NCBI RefSeq assembly: GCF_022698165.1
Contig: NZ_JALDAY010000008.1
Location: forward strand, 248,001-312,000
Length of the DNA stretch: 64,000 bases
Reading direction: 5' to 3'
Origin: Streptomyces cylindrosporus
Lineage (GTDB): Bacteria; Actinomycetota; Actinomycetes; Streptomycetales; Streptomycetaceae
Of the stretch, positions 17,324-25,643 are shown one piece after another. Position numbers and translations under genes: made by a program. The notes under the pieces are model-generated. The model did not search any database. It saw only the letters and a program-made list of their open reading frames with translations, and had not been told where the DNA came from. Every line of letters starts with the position of its first letter. Within the stretch, counting starts at the first letter, position 1.

Positions 17324-17350
17324 TGTGGAGAAATCCACCTCTGTGGACAA
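17324..17350 (-). promoter_or_regulatory. Two DnaA boxes in the parA leader
   Basis: On the minus strand TTGTCCACA (17342-17350, perfect consensus) and TTCTCCACA (17324-17332, one mismatch; the same variant occurs twice in oriC) lie in the same orientation, 18 bp apart, 37-63 bases before the chosen parA start. They suggest DnaA binding at the parAB control region. Confidence 0.6.
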
Positions 17351-17445
17351 CTCGGTGCCCTCATCGAGTGATCCGAGAGGCTTACGGTCGCGGTTTTCGG
17401 CCGCGGCGCGGCCACGTCCGATGATGCCGTGCAGCAGTGAGCGAC

Positions 17446-17459
17446 GTTTCACGTGAAAC
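17446..17459. promoter_or_regulatory. parS site 6, upstream of parA
   Basis: Perfect GTTTCACGTGAAAC in the 265-bp space between rsmG and the chosen parA start. A GACAC sequence (17492-17496), the core of WhiA targets, lies 33 bp away. ParB bound here could affect parAB transcription. Confidence 0.92.
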
Positions 17460-17552
17460 ACGATGCACAGCACTCGGGGCCGAACTGTCGCGACACTCCG
17501 GCATGCGTAGGTTTGGCAGCTTGTGTGGAGTACGTCTCGTCGTCAGGACGGA

Positions 17553-18269
17553 TCAGCGACGCCGACGGGTCCGTCCGGTGCGGGCCGCCTTGGCACGCTT
17601 GGCGGCGAAACGCACGCCTCCCGGGCTCTCCCCGACCTCGACCCGCACCACCGTGGACAGCGGGTCCACCACTCCCTCACCCACATGCAGGACAGAGGTC
17701 TCCACCGCGCCCAGCTTGCTCAGTGCCGTGGAGGCCGCCTTCAGCTCCTCCTCGGCGGTGTCCCCCTTGAGCGCCAGCATCTCCCCGTACGGGCGCAGCA
17801 GCGGAATGCCCCAGGTGGCCAGCCGGTCCAGCGGAGCGACGGCCCGTGCGGTCACGACATGCACCGGCGTCAGCTTGCCCATGACTTCCTCGGCCCTGCC
17901 GCGCACGACCGTCACATGGTCCAGGCCCAGCAGCTCCACGACCTCGGTGAGGAAGTTCGTCCGGCGCAGCAGGGGCTCCAGAAGAGTGATCTTCAGGTCC
18001 TCGCGGACGAGTGCCAGGGGAATCCCCGGCAGGCCGGCACCGGAACCGACGTCGCACACCGTCACGCCCTCGGGAACGACCTCCGAGAGCACCGCGCAGT
18101 TCAGCAGATGCCGCTCCCACAGACGCGGCACTTCGCGTGGGCCGATCAGCCCACGCTGCACACCCGCCTCGGCGAGCAGCTCCGCATAGCGAACCGCGTC
18201 CGCGAAGCGATCGCCGAACACCTCGCGCGCCTGCTCGGGCGCAGGGGGGAGCTCCGCTGCCTCCGTCAC
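17553..18269 (-). CDS. rsmG: 16S rRNA (guanine-N7) methyltransferase RsmG (GidB)
   Basis: 238 residues from GTG 18269, chosen because GGAAGGA lies 8-9 bases upstream. The ATG at 18293 has no such site. The S-adenosylmethionine site VCDVGSGAGLPGIPLAL and the following motifs are those of RsmG, which methylates G527 (E. coli numbering) of 16S rRNA. Loss of this enzyme gives low-level streptomycin resistance in streptomycetes. The C-terminus ends in a run of Arg. The gene is separated from jag by a strong terminator and from parA by a 265-bp leader. Confidence 0.95.
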   Translation of the reverse strand: MTEAAELPPAPEQAREVFGDRFADAVRYAELLAEAGVQRGLIGPREVPRLWERHLLNCAVLSEVVPEGVTVCDVGSGAGLPGIPLALVREDLKITLLEPLLRRTNFLTEVVELLGLDHVTVVRGRAEEVMGKLTPVHVVTARAVAPLDRLATWGIPLLRPYGEMLALKGDTAEEELKAASTALSKLGAVETSVLHVGEGVVDPLSTVVRVEVGESPGGVRFAAKRAKAARTGRTRRRR

Positions 18270-18337
18270 GGGGACCGTCCTTCCGTACCGCATCGGCGCA
18301 TCGAGCGCCGACCACCAGAACTATCAGGCTGACAAAG

Positions 18338-18370
18338 ACCGGCCCCGTCTGCGCTACAGACGGGGCCGGT
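18338..18370 (-). terminator. Terminator after jag, before rsmG
   Basis: 14-bp perfect stem (18338-18351 with 18357-18370), 5-base loop, just past the jag stop on the minus strand. Confidence 0.88.
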
Positions 18371-18386
18371 GGAACGTATGAACCGA

Positions 18387-18899
18387 TCAGGCAGGAAGCA
18401 CGACGACGAAGCGCTGCGGCTCCTCGCCCTCGGACTCGCTGCGCAGACCCGCGGCCTTGACCGCGTCGTGCACGACCTTGCGCTCGAACGGCGTCATCGG
18501 CTTGAGCTTGACGGGCTCACCGGTGTTCTTGACGTCGGCGGCGGCCTTCGCGCCCAGCTCGGAGAGCTCGGCGCGCTTCTTGGCCCGGTAGCCCGCGATG
18601 TCCAGCATCAGCCGGCTGCGGTCCCCGGTCTCCCGGTGCACGGCCAGGCGCGTGAGCTCCTGGAGCGCCTCCAGCACCTCACCGTCGCGGCCGACCAGCT
18701 TCTGCAGGTCTCGGCCTCCCGAGTCGCTGATGATCGAGACAGCGGCGCGGTCGGCCTCGACGTCCATGTCGATGTCGCCGTCGAGATCGGCGATGTCCAG
18801 CAGACCCTCGAGGTAGTCCGCCGCGATCTCGCCCTCCTGCTCCAGGCGGGTCAGGGTGTCTGCACCCTCGGCGGCGGCGGAGGTGGTGCCTTCCGTCAC
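18387..18899 (-). CDS. jag: Jag/KhpB-type RNA-binding protein (KH and R3H domains)
   Basis: 170 residues from GTG 18899 with GGAG upstream. The acidic N-terminus leads to a KH-like region (GRDLQKLVGRDGEVLEALQELTRLAV, described here only by its ends) and an R3H domain near residues 110-165 (ERKVVHDAV, then RFVVVLP at the end). These proteins bind small RNAs with KhpA and affect cell elongation. The gene lies 15 bases after yidC, its usual partner in the rpmH-rnpA-yidD-yidC-jag-rsmG order. Confidence 0.92.
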   Translation of the reverse strand: MTEGTTSAAAEGADTLTRLEQEGEIAADYLEGLLDIADLDGDIDMDVEADRAAVSIISDSGGRDLQKLVGRDGEVLEALQELTRLAVHRETGDRSRLMLDIAGYRAKKRAELSELGAKAAADVKNTGEPVKLKPMTPFERKVVHDAVKAAGLRSESEGEEPQRFVVVLPA

Positions 18900-18914
18900 G
18901 GGATGGGCTCCTTC

Positions 18915-20189
18915 TTACTTCTTGGACGGGGACTTGGGGCGCTGCGGGCCCTTGCGCTGCCCGGACTGGGCCTTGCTGCGGGTGCCTGTGCCCGGCTGCT
19001 GAGCGGGTTTCTTGGCAGCGGAGGCAGGCTTGGCGTCCTCGGGCTCGTCGGACTTGCTCAGCGAGGTGGTCTCACCGGCCGGCTTGGGACCGCCGGTCTG
19101 CCGCTGGGCCTTGGTCTGACGCTTGGGCTGCTGGCGCTTGGGGGCGGCGGGCGTACCGGTCGTCGGCGTGCCGTCCTCGGTCTGGGCGGCCACGGCCGCG
19201 TCGCTCTTCACCACGCTGCCGTCGGCCTGGGCCGCGAGGCCCGCCTTGTTCAGACCGTTGATGAACTTGCGCTCGAACTCGTTGCGGTCGCGGCCCTTGG
19301 CGACGATCGCCTTGATGATGGTGCGCTCGCTGCGCTTGCGGGCCTTGCCGTGGTTCGTGACGTGCTTGGTCAGGCGCTCCAGATAGGCGGCCTGGGCCTT
19401 GGAACCCGGGGTCGGGTTGTTGTGGATCACGTACATCTGCTGGCCCATGGTCCACACGTTGGTGGTCAGCCAGTAGACGAGGACACCGACCGGGAAGTTG
19501 ATGCCGAAGACGGCGAACATGACCGGGAAGACGTACATCAGCATCTTCTGCTGCTGCATGAACGGCGTCTTGACCGTGGTGTCGACGTTCTTCGTCATCA
19601 GCTGGCGCTGCGTGTAGAACTGCGACGCCGACATCAGGACGATCATGATCGCGGTGACGACGCGGACGTCGGTCAGCGTGGCGCCGAGCTGGGCGACCTT
19701 GTCGGAGCTGTCGGTGAACTTCGCGGCGAGCGGGGCCCCGAAGATGTGTGCCTGACGGGCGCTGGCCAGCAGCGAGTCGTTGATGACACCGATCGTCTTG
19801 CCGGTCGCGATGCCGTTCAGCACGTGGTACAGGGCGAAGAAGAACGGCGACTGCGCCAGGATGGGAAGGCACGAGGAGAGCGGGTTGGTACCCGTCTCCT
19901 TGTACAGCTTCATCATCTCTTCGGACTGGCGCTGTTTGTCGTTCTTGTAGCGCTCCTGGATCTTCTTCATCTCCGGCTGGAGCGTCTGCATCGCGCGCGT
20001 CGACTTGATCTGCTTCACGAAGAGCGGGATCAGGCAGATGCGGATCAGGATCACCAGGGACACGATGGACAGGCCCCAGGCCCACCCGGTGTCGGGGCCG
20101 AAGATGGCCCCGTACATCTTGTGGAACTGGACGATGACCCAGGAGACGGGTGTCGTGATGAAGCTGAAGAGGCTGGCAATCGTGTCCAC
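18915..20189 (-). CDS. yidC: Membrane protein insertase YidC
   Basis: 424 residues from GTG 20189 after AAGGAG. Five membrane segments of the Oxa1/YidC fold are visible, including the conserved stretches RICLIPLFVKQIKS and SPFFFALYHVLN. The long basic C-terminal tail (about residues 290-424, Lys/Gln/Pro-rich) is typical of actinobacteria and probably touches the ribosome. It inserts membrane proteins with or without the Sec channel. yidD ends 3 bases upstream, so the two are co-expressed. Confidence 0.96.
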   Translation of the reverse strand: MDTIASLFSFITTPVSWVIVQFHKMYGAIFGPDTGWAWGLSIVSLVILIRICLIPLFVKQIKSTRAMQTLQPEMKKIQERYKNDKQRQSEEMMKLYKETGTNPLSSCLPILAQSPFFFALYHVLNGIATGKTIGVINDSLLASARQAHIFGAPLAAKFTDSSDKVAQLGATLTDVRVVTAIMIVLMSASQFYTQRQLMTKNVDTTVKTPFMQQQKMLMYVFPVMFAVFGINFPVGVLVYWLTTNVWTMGQQMYVIHNNPTPGSKAQAAYLERLTKHVTNHGKARKRSERTIIKAIVAKGRDRNEFERKFINGLNKAGLAAQADGSVVKSDAAVAAQTEDGTPTTGTPAAPKRQQPKRQTKAQRQTGGPKPAGETTSLSKSDEPEDAKPASAAKKPAQQPGTGTRSKAQSGQRKGPQRPKSPSKK

Positions 20190-20192
20190 TAA

Positions 20193-20570
20193 TCATGCTC
20201 CTTGGGCATGGGACGAGGTCTCTGCGGCCGGGCTCGAAGGAGGATTCTCTTCCGTGCTCGAAACAGGATTCTCTTCGGGGGCCGGTTCGGCGGCGGAGGA
20301 CCCGCCCTTGCGTGCACGCCACGCGTCACGCAGCATTTCGTGCCACCGCGGACGCTTGCGCGGCGGGACATGGTCCACACCGCCCAGCGACCACGGATTG
20401 CACCGCAGGATGCGCCAGGCGGTGAGCGCCGTGCCCTTGATCGCGCCGTGCCGGTCGATGGCCGTGTAGCCGTAGTGGGAACACGACGGGTAGTACTTGC
20501 ACACCGGCCCGAGCAGCGGACTGATCGTCCACTGGTACAGCTTGATCAGAGCCAGCAGCGGGTACTTCAT
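20193..20570 (-). CDS. yidD: Membrane protein insertion efficiency factor YidD
   Basis: 125 residues from ATG 20570, overlapping the rnpA stop by 4 bases (ATGA). The signature YQWTISPLLGPVCKYYPSCSHY and the downstream LTAWRILRCNPWSLGGVDHVP define YidD. The C-terminal 45 residues are an acidic, low-complexity extension longer than in E. coli. It assists YidC on the inner face of the membrane. Confidence 0.94.
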   Translation of the reverse strand: MKYPLLALIKLYQWTISPLLGPVCKYYPSCSHYGYTAIDRHGAIKGTALTAWRILRCNPWSLGGVDHVPPRKRPRWHEMLRDAWRARKGGSSAAEPAPEENPVSSTEENPPSSPAAETSSHAQGA

Positions 20571-20938
20571 CGCGCGCCCCCTCCCAGCAACCGCTCGATG
20601 GCGGCATCCAGGTCTTGGGCCAGTTGTCCATGGTCGGCGTCGCCCGCACCGGGCAGCGCTCGTACGACTACCAGGCTACCGGGGGGCAGCAGGGCGACCC
20701 GGTCCCGCATCAGATGACGCAGTCTGCGCTTCACCTTGTTGCGTACGACGGCTCCGCCCACTGCTTTGCTCACGACGAAACCCGCACGCGTCGGGGGAGC
20801 GCTCTCCCCAGGCGCGTGCGGGTCCGTGGCACCGCTACGTAGATGGACGACGAGGGACGGGCGGCCGGCCCGGCGCCCTCGTCGTACCGCGGTCGCGAAG
20901 TCCTCGCGCCGCCTCAGCCGGTTCTCGGTGGGCAGCAC
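20567..20938 (-). CDS. rnpA: Ribonuclease P protein component
   Basis: 123 residues from GTG 20938. The RNase P signature KAVGGAVVRNKVKRRLRH (about residues 58-75) is intact. It binds RNase P RNA and helps cut the 5' leader of precursor tRNAs. It lies 22 bases after rpmH, in the standard operon. Confidence 0.95.
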   Translation of the reverse strand: MLPTENRLRRREDFATAVRRGRRAGRPSLVVHLRSGATDPHAPGESAPPTRAGFVVSKAVGGAVVRNKVKRRLRHLMRDRVALLPPGSLVVVRALPGAGDADHGQLAQDLDAAIERLLGGGAR

Positions 20939-20960
20939 GACGGCATGAACCTGACCGGAA

Positions 20961-21098
20961 TCAGGCCGACAGGCTGGCGCGACCCTTGGCGCGACGGTTC
21001 GCGAGAATCGCGCGGCCGGCGCGGGTACGCATCCGCAGGCGGAAGCCGTGGGTCTTCGCGCGACGACGGTTGTTCGGCTGGAAGGTGCGCTTGCTCAC
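20961..21098 (-). CDS. rpmH: Ribosomal protein L34
   Basis: 45 residues from GTG 21098: starts MSKRTFQPNNRRRAKTHGF and ends ANRRAKGRASLSA, the complete L34 sequence of the large ribosomal subunit. Half of the residues are basic. It is first gene of the minus-strand operon rpmH-rnpA-yidD-yidC-jag and is divergent from dnaA. Confidence 0.97.
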   Translation of the reverse strand: MSKRTFQPNNRRRAKTHGFRLRMRTRAGRAILANRRAKGRASLSA

Positions 21099-21267
21099 TC
21101 GGGGGCTCCAGAAATCAAATCGTTGGTTGCGGGTGCCGTCCTGGCTGTCACCGTGCGCCCACGAGTAGCTCTCGTTACGCCCGAGTGCACCGCTTCCCGA
21201 TCACCTGACGCGATCTGTGCCCATCGGAGGCAGGCGGCAGCAGCCATCGACAACTCGACCTGGTTAC

Positions 21268-21297
21268 GGTACGCGGGGCTACGCCATCCGGTCAAAC
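21268..21297 (-). promoter_or_regulatory. Probable rpmH promoter
   Basis: On the minus strand TTGACC (21292-21297), an 18-base spacer and TACCGT (21268-21273). It has the same -10 hexamer as the divergent dnaA promoter. Confidence 0.55.
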
Positions 21298-21316
21298 CAG
21301 CGGTCACTGAGAGACA

Positions 21317-21337
21317 CTATCCACAGGCTGGGGACAA
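21317..21337. promoter_or_regulatory. Two DnaA boxes at the dnaA promoter
   Basis: CTATCCACA (21317-21325, plus) and TTGTCCCCA (minus, 21329-21337) lie directly before the dnaA -35 hexamer. This placement fits DnaA autoregulation, known for Streptomyces dnaA. Confidence 0.65.
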
Positions 21338-21341
21338 CAAC

Positions 21342-21371
21342 TTGAACCGCACCCGTCGCCCTGACTACCGT
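21342..21371 (+). promoter_or_regulatory. Probable dnaA promoter
   Basis: TTGAAC (21342-21347), 18-base spacer, TACCGT (21366-21371), 110 bases before the dnaA start. Confidence 0.6.
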
Positions 21372-21481
21372 GGCTGAACTCCGATTCGTTCCCTTGAACC
21401 CTTGTTCATGGCTCCACCCCACTCGAATCCCGACCCGTCCCACCATCACACGTTCGTGGGACCCGTGAGAGAGCGTGCCCT

Positions 21482-23503
21482 GTGGCTGACGTACCTGCCG
21501 ATCTTGCCGCAGTGTGGCCACGAGTACTGGAACAACTCCTCGGCGAGGGCCGTGGACAGGGCGTGGAGACCAAGGACGAGCACTGGATCCGGCGCTGCCA
21601 GCCGCTCGCGCTGGTTGCCGACACCGCGCTGCTCGCCGTACCGAACGAGTTTGCGAAGGGCGTCCTCGAAGGCCGGCTCGCGCCGATCGTCAGCGAGACG
21701 CTGAGCCGCGAGTGCGGCCGCCCGATCCGCATCGCGATCACCGTCGACGACTCCGCCGGCGAGCCCCCCGCGCCACCGGCCCCGCCGACCCGCCCCCAGC
21801 CACGCTACGAGGAGCCCGAGCTCCCCTCCGGCCAGTACGAAGGACAGGGCCAGTACGAGGGCCGGCGCCAGGAGCACTACGACAGCCAGGGGCAGGGCCA
21901 GTACGAGGGCTACGGTCGTCACCGCGCCGACGACCAGCGCCCCGCCCGCGGCGAGCAGCTCCCCGGCGGCCCCTCCGACCAGCTGCCGCCCCCGCGCGCG
22001 GAGCAGCTTCCGACCGCGCGCCCCGCGTACCCTTCCGAGTACCAGCGCCCCGAGCCCGGCTCCTGGCCGCGGCCGTCGCAGGACGAGTACAGCTGGCAGC
22101 AGCAGCGCCTCGGCTTCCCGGAGCGCGACCCGTACGCCTCGCCCTCGCAGGACTCCTACGGGTCACCGCAGGACTCGTACCCGCCCCAGGGCCAGGACTC
22201 GTACGCACAGCCGTCCCAGGACTACCGTCCGCAGTCGATGGAGCGTCCGTCGTACGACGGCCAGCGCCGCGACTACGACCAGCCGCGGTCGGACTACGAC
22301 CAGGGCCGCGCCGACTACGAGCCACGCGACGCGCGCCGGGAGCTGCCCGAGCCGTCGGCCGGCTCCGGGCACGTGCACCGCGGCGGCCCCGGCGGCGCCG
22401 GCCTGCCGACCACCGGCGCCCCCGGCCCGCTGGCAGCGAAGCCCGCGCCGGCGTCCGGTCCCGGCGAGCCCACCGCGCGGCTGAACCCGAAGTACCTCTT
22501 CGACACGTTCGTCATCGGCGCCTCCAACCGGTTCGCGCACGCGGCCGCGGTGGCCGTCGCCGAGGCGCCCGCGAAGGCGTACAACCCCCTCTTCATCTAC
22601 GGGGAGTCGGGGCTCGGCAAGACGCACCTGCTGCACGCGATCGGGCACTACGCGCGGAGTCTCTATCCCGGCACGCGCGTGCGTTACGTGAGCTCGGAGG
22701 AGTTCACCAACGAGTTCATCAACTCCATCCGCGACGGCAAGGGCGACAGCTTCCGCAAGCGGTACCGCGAGATGGACATCCTGCTCGTCGACGACATCCA
22801 GTTCCTCGCGGACAAGGAGTCGACGCAGGAGGAGTTCTTCCACACCTTCAACACGCTCCACAACGCCAACAAGCAGATCGTGCTCTCCAGCGACCGGCCG
22901 CCCAAGCAGCTGGTGACCCTGGAGGACCGGCTGCGCAACCGCTTCGAGTGGGGCCTGATCACCGACGTCCAGCCGCCCGAGCTGGAGACGCGCATCGCGA
23001 TCCTGCGCAAGAAGGCGGTCCAGGAGCAGCTCAACGCCCCGCCGGAGGTGCTGGAGTTCATCGCCTCCCGCATCTCGCGCAACATCCGCGAGCTGGAGGG
23101 CGCGCTGATCCGGGTGACGGCGTTCGCGTCGCTCAACCGGCAGCCGGTGGACCTGGGCCTGACCGAGATCGTGCTGAAGGACCTGATCCCCGGCGGCGAG
23201 GACTCGGCGCCCGAGATCACCTCGACGGCCATCATGAGCGCCACCGCCGACTACTTCGGCCTGACCGTCGAGGACCTGTGCGGCACCTCGCGCGGCCGCG
23301 CGCTCGTCACGGCCCGCCAGATCGCCATGTACCTGTGCCGTGAGCTCACGGACCTCTCGCTGCCGAAGATCGGCGCGCTGTTCGGCGGTCGCGACCACAC
23401 GACCGTCATGCACGCGGACCGCAAGATCCGCAATCTGATGGCCGAGCGGCGCTCCATCTACAACCAGGTCACCGAGCTGACGAACCGCATCAAGAACGGC
23501 TGA
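21482..23503 (+). CDS. dnaA: Chromosomal replication initiator DnaA
   Basis: 673 residues from GTG 21482, far longer than the roughly 450 of most bacteria. Domain I is residues 1-95. Domain II is a disordered insert of about 240 residues, rich in Pro, Gln, Tyr and Asp, with repeated QDSY-type units, typical of Streptomyces. Domain III is an AAA+ ATPase with Walker A GESGLGKTH starting at residue 374 and Walker B ILLVDDIQFL. Domain IV binds DnaA boxes (GRDHTTVMHADRKI near the C-terminus). It opens oriC, which lies directly downstream. A hairpin terminator follows 22 bases after the stop. Confidence 0.98.
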   Translation: MADVPADLAAVWPRVLEQLLGEGRGQGVETKDEHWIRRCQPLALVADTALLAVPNEFAKGVLEGRLAPIVSETLSRECGRPIRIAITVDDSAGEPPAPPAPPTRPQPRYEEPELPSGQYEGQGQYEGRRQEHYDSQGQGQYEGYGRHRADDQRPARGEQLPGGPSDQLPPPRAEQLPTARPAYPSEYQRPEPGSWPRPSQDEYSWQQQRLGFPERDPYASPSQDSYGSPQDSYPPQGQDSYAQPSQDYRPQSMERPSYDGQRRDYDQPRSDYDQGRADYEPRDARRELPEPSAGSGHVHRGGPGGAGLPTTGAPGPLAAKPAPASGPGEPTARLNPKYLFDTFVIGASNRFAHAAAVAVAEAPAKAYNPLFIYGESGLGKTHLLHAIGHYARSLYPGTRVRYVSSEEFTNEFINSIRDGKGDSFRKRYREMDILLVDDIQFLADKESTQEEFFHTFNTLHNANKQIVLSSDRPPKQLVTLEDRLRNRFEWGLITDVQPPELETRIAILRKKAVQEQLNAPPEVLEFIASRISRNIRELEGALIRVTAFASLNRQPVDLGLTEIVLKDLIPGGEDSAPEITSTAIMSATADYFGLTVEDLCGTSRGRALVTARQIAMYLCRELTDLSLPKIGALFGGRDHTTVMHADRKIRNLMAERRSIYNQVTELTNRIKNG

Positions 23504-23525
23504 CAGAAGCAGAGTCACGGCGTCC

Positions 23526-23559
23526 AGGGCGCCCTGGGGACGAGGTCCCCGGGCGCCCT
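23526..23559 (+). terminator. dnaA terminator
   Basis: Hairpin with a 15-bp stem, one bulged T (23535) and a GAG loop, ending in CTTCGTC. Confidence 0.85.
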
Positions 23560-23603
23560 TCGTCATGTCGCGGGTAACGCCGTCGTAGCCGCATGTTCGA
23601 TTC

Positions 23604-24200
23604 CCGGCCTGGTTACGGCCTCTCTCCACAGATTCGGTGACTTTCTGCCGTCCACATCCTGGGGACCGCGAAGTTGTCCAGACCGTGGTCCACAGGCAGC
23701 CTGTCGAAAGACGATCAGCCCAGGTCACCTGGTTGTGGATTCGTGGACGAACGATCTCCACAGACTGTGGACAGAGCGGAGATCCACAGGCTGTGCATCG
23801 AGTTGTCCACCGACAACCCACAGGCTGGGGGCGGTTGTCCCCAGCGATCACCGGCTTCTCCACATGGCTGTCCACTGTTCGGCAACGCGACGCGCCTGAT
23901 CACCGGCGCGAGTGAAAGGCGTCACACGAAGGTGCCGGGTTGGGCTGTGGGAAAGGCGGGTAAAGCTGGGGACGGTGCTGGGGAGAAGTCGCCTCAGGCT
24001 GTGCACGGGGTGTGCAGAACTTTCCGTTCTCCACAGAGACCCCGAGTTGTCCACCGGTGTCGCCCACAGGGTCCGTGGACAAAATCTCAGGTCTGACCTG
24101 CGCAAACGGGGTTATCCACGGTTTCCACAGCCCCTACTACTACTCCCAACTAGAGAGAGCTGGGAATCCGTTTCGAAGGGGGTCCTGTGCACAACTCGCC
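23604..24200. other. oriC: Origin of replication oriC
   Basis: The 871-bp dnaA-dnaN spacer carries about 20 DnaA boxes. On the plus strand the closest to TTGTCCACA start at 23674, 23686, 23803, 23835, 23856, 24027, 24047 and 24112. On the minus strand they are 23766-23774, 24074-24082 and 24186-24194. Weaker ones start at 23622, 23648, 23734, 23742, 23754, 23780, 23868, 23946 and 24121. None matches all nine bases of TTGTCCACA or TTATCCACA, so the array relies on number and spacing. Boxes fall into a left group (23622-23876) and a right group (24027-24194) separated by about 150 bp. A clear long AT-rich block is absent. The stretch at 24131-24155 is the least GC-rich candidate for unwinding. 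Confidence 0.95.
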
Positions 24201-24374
24201 GTCCGGCTCCCGGCTGCCCCTCGTCACGACTTGACCCCGAGAGGCACCTACTGTCAGTGCCGTGCGTCAGACTGTTCCCCGGTGTCCTTCCCATCACAGG
24301 GGCCGACGACACCGAGACAGACGACGAAGCCAGGCAGGCCGTAGAAGCGCCGGCAACAGCAGGAGGCGGCAACA

Positions 24375-25505
24375 GTGAAGATCCGGGTGGAACGCGACGT
24401 ACTCGCGGAGGCAGTGGCCTGGGCGGCGCGCAGCCTCCCGGCCCGTCCGCCGGCGCCTGTCCTCGCCGGCCTTCTGCTGAAGGCCGAGGACGGGGCTCTC
24501 AGCCTCTCCAGCTTCGACTACGAGGTCTCCGCGCGCGTCAGCGTCGAGGCCGAGGTCGAGGAGGAGGGCACGGTCCTCGTCTCGGGCCGCCTGCTCGCCG
24601 ACATCTGCCGTGCGCTGCCCAACCGCCCGGTGGAGATTTCCACAGACGGTGTACGGGCGACGGTGGTCTGCGGCTCCTCGCGGTTCACACTCCACACCCT
24701 GCCTGTGGAGGAGTACCCGGCACTGCCGCAGATGCCGAACGCCACGGGCACGGTCCCCGGCGAGGTCTTCGCCTCCGCGGCCGCCCAGGTGGCCATCGCG
24801 GCCGGCCGTGACGACACGCTGCCGGTGCTCACCGGTGTGCGCATCGAGATCGAGGGCGACACGGTCACCCTGGCCTCCACCGACCGCTACCGCTTCGCGG
24901 TCCGCGAGTTCCTGTGGAAGCCGGAGAACCCGGAGGCGTCCGCGGTCGCCCTGGTGCCCGCGAAGACGCTCCTGGACACCGCCAAGGCGCTGACCAGCGG
25001 CGACAGTGTGACCCTGGCGCTGTCCGGCTCGGGTGCCGGTGAGGGCCTGATCGGTTTCGAGGGCGCCGGGCGCCGCACGACCACCCGCCTCCTCGAAGGC
25101 GACCTGCCGAAGTACCGCACGCTGTTCCCGACCGAGTTCAACTCCGTCGCCGTGATCGAGACCGCCCCCTTCGTGGAGGCCGTCAAGCGTGTGGCGCTGG
25201 TCGCCGAGCGGAACACCCCGGTGCGGCTCAGCTTCGAGCAGGGCGTGCTGATCCTGGAGGCCGGCTCCAGTGACGACGCACAGGCTGTGGAAAGGGTCGA
25301 CGCCCAGCTGGAGGGCGACGACATCTCGATCGCCTTCAACCCGACCTTCCTGCTGGACGGCCTGAGCGCCATCGACTCCCCCGTCGCCCAGCTCTCCTTC
25401 ACGACGTCCACCAAGCCCGCGCTGCTCAGCGGCAAGCCGGCCCTGGACGCCGAGGCGGACGAGGCCTACAAGTACCTGATCATGCCGGTGCGCCTCAGCG
25501 GCTGA
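24375..25505 (+). CDS. dnaN: DNA polymerase III sliding clamp (beta subunit)
   Basis: 376 residues from GTG 24375 with a full AGGAGG at 24361-24366. The three-domain clamp fold is recognised throughout (VLAGLLLKAEDGALSLSSFDYE in domain 1, VLTGVRIEIEGDTVTLASTDRYR in domain 2, and the C-terminal YLIMPVRLSG). Two clamps encircle DNA and tether the polymerase. The start region MKIRVERDVLAEAVAWAARSL is normal. Several DnaA-box-like sequences lie inside the gene. Confidence 0.97.
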   Translation: MKIRVERDVLAEAVAWAARSLPARPPAPVLAGLLLKAEDGALSLSSFDYEVSARVSVEAEVEEEGTVLVSGRLLADICRALPNRPVEISTDGVRATVVCGSSRFTLHTLPVEEYPALPQMPNATGTVPGEVFASAAAQVAIAAGRDDTLPVLTGVRIEIEGDTVTLASTDRYRFAVREFLWKPENPEASAVALVPAKTLLDTAKALTSGDSVTLALSGSGAGEGLIGFEGAGRRTTTRLLEGDLPKYRTLFPTEFNSVAVIETAPFVEAVKRVALVAERNTPVRLSFEQGVLILEAGSSDDAQAVERVDAQLEGDDISIAFNPTFLLDGLSAIDSPVAQLSFTTSTKPALLSGKPALDAEADEAYKYLIMPVRLSG

Positions 25506-25643
25506 GCGGCTGAGACGAAGGCCCAGGTGAGGGCATACGTTTGAGCGCGTATGCCCACAGGTGTGCGTGAGCGTCCGGGTTTAGGCTCGGACGTGGGTAC
25601 GAACAGTGCCTCACACGCCACACAGCAACCTAAGGAACAACTG

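Larger units (their letters stand above)
21099..21481. other. Divergent rpmH-dnaA regulatory region
   Basis: 383 bp with no gene. It holds an rpmH promoter (minus), a dnaA promoter (plus), two DnaA boxes between them, and a 110-base dnaA leader. Confidence 0.8.

Noticed and set aside
17288..17473. ParA start at 17473
   Set aside because: Would add 62 residues including one parS and two DnaA boxes read as protein. I prefer ATG 17287, but the region is kept as uncertain.
24231..24254. TTGACC and TACTGT as a dnaN promoter
   Set aside because: The spacer is only 12 bases, too short for a normal sigma-70-type promoter.
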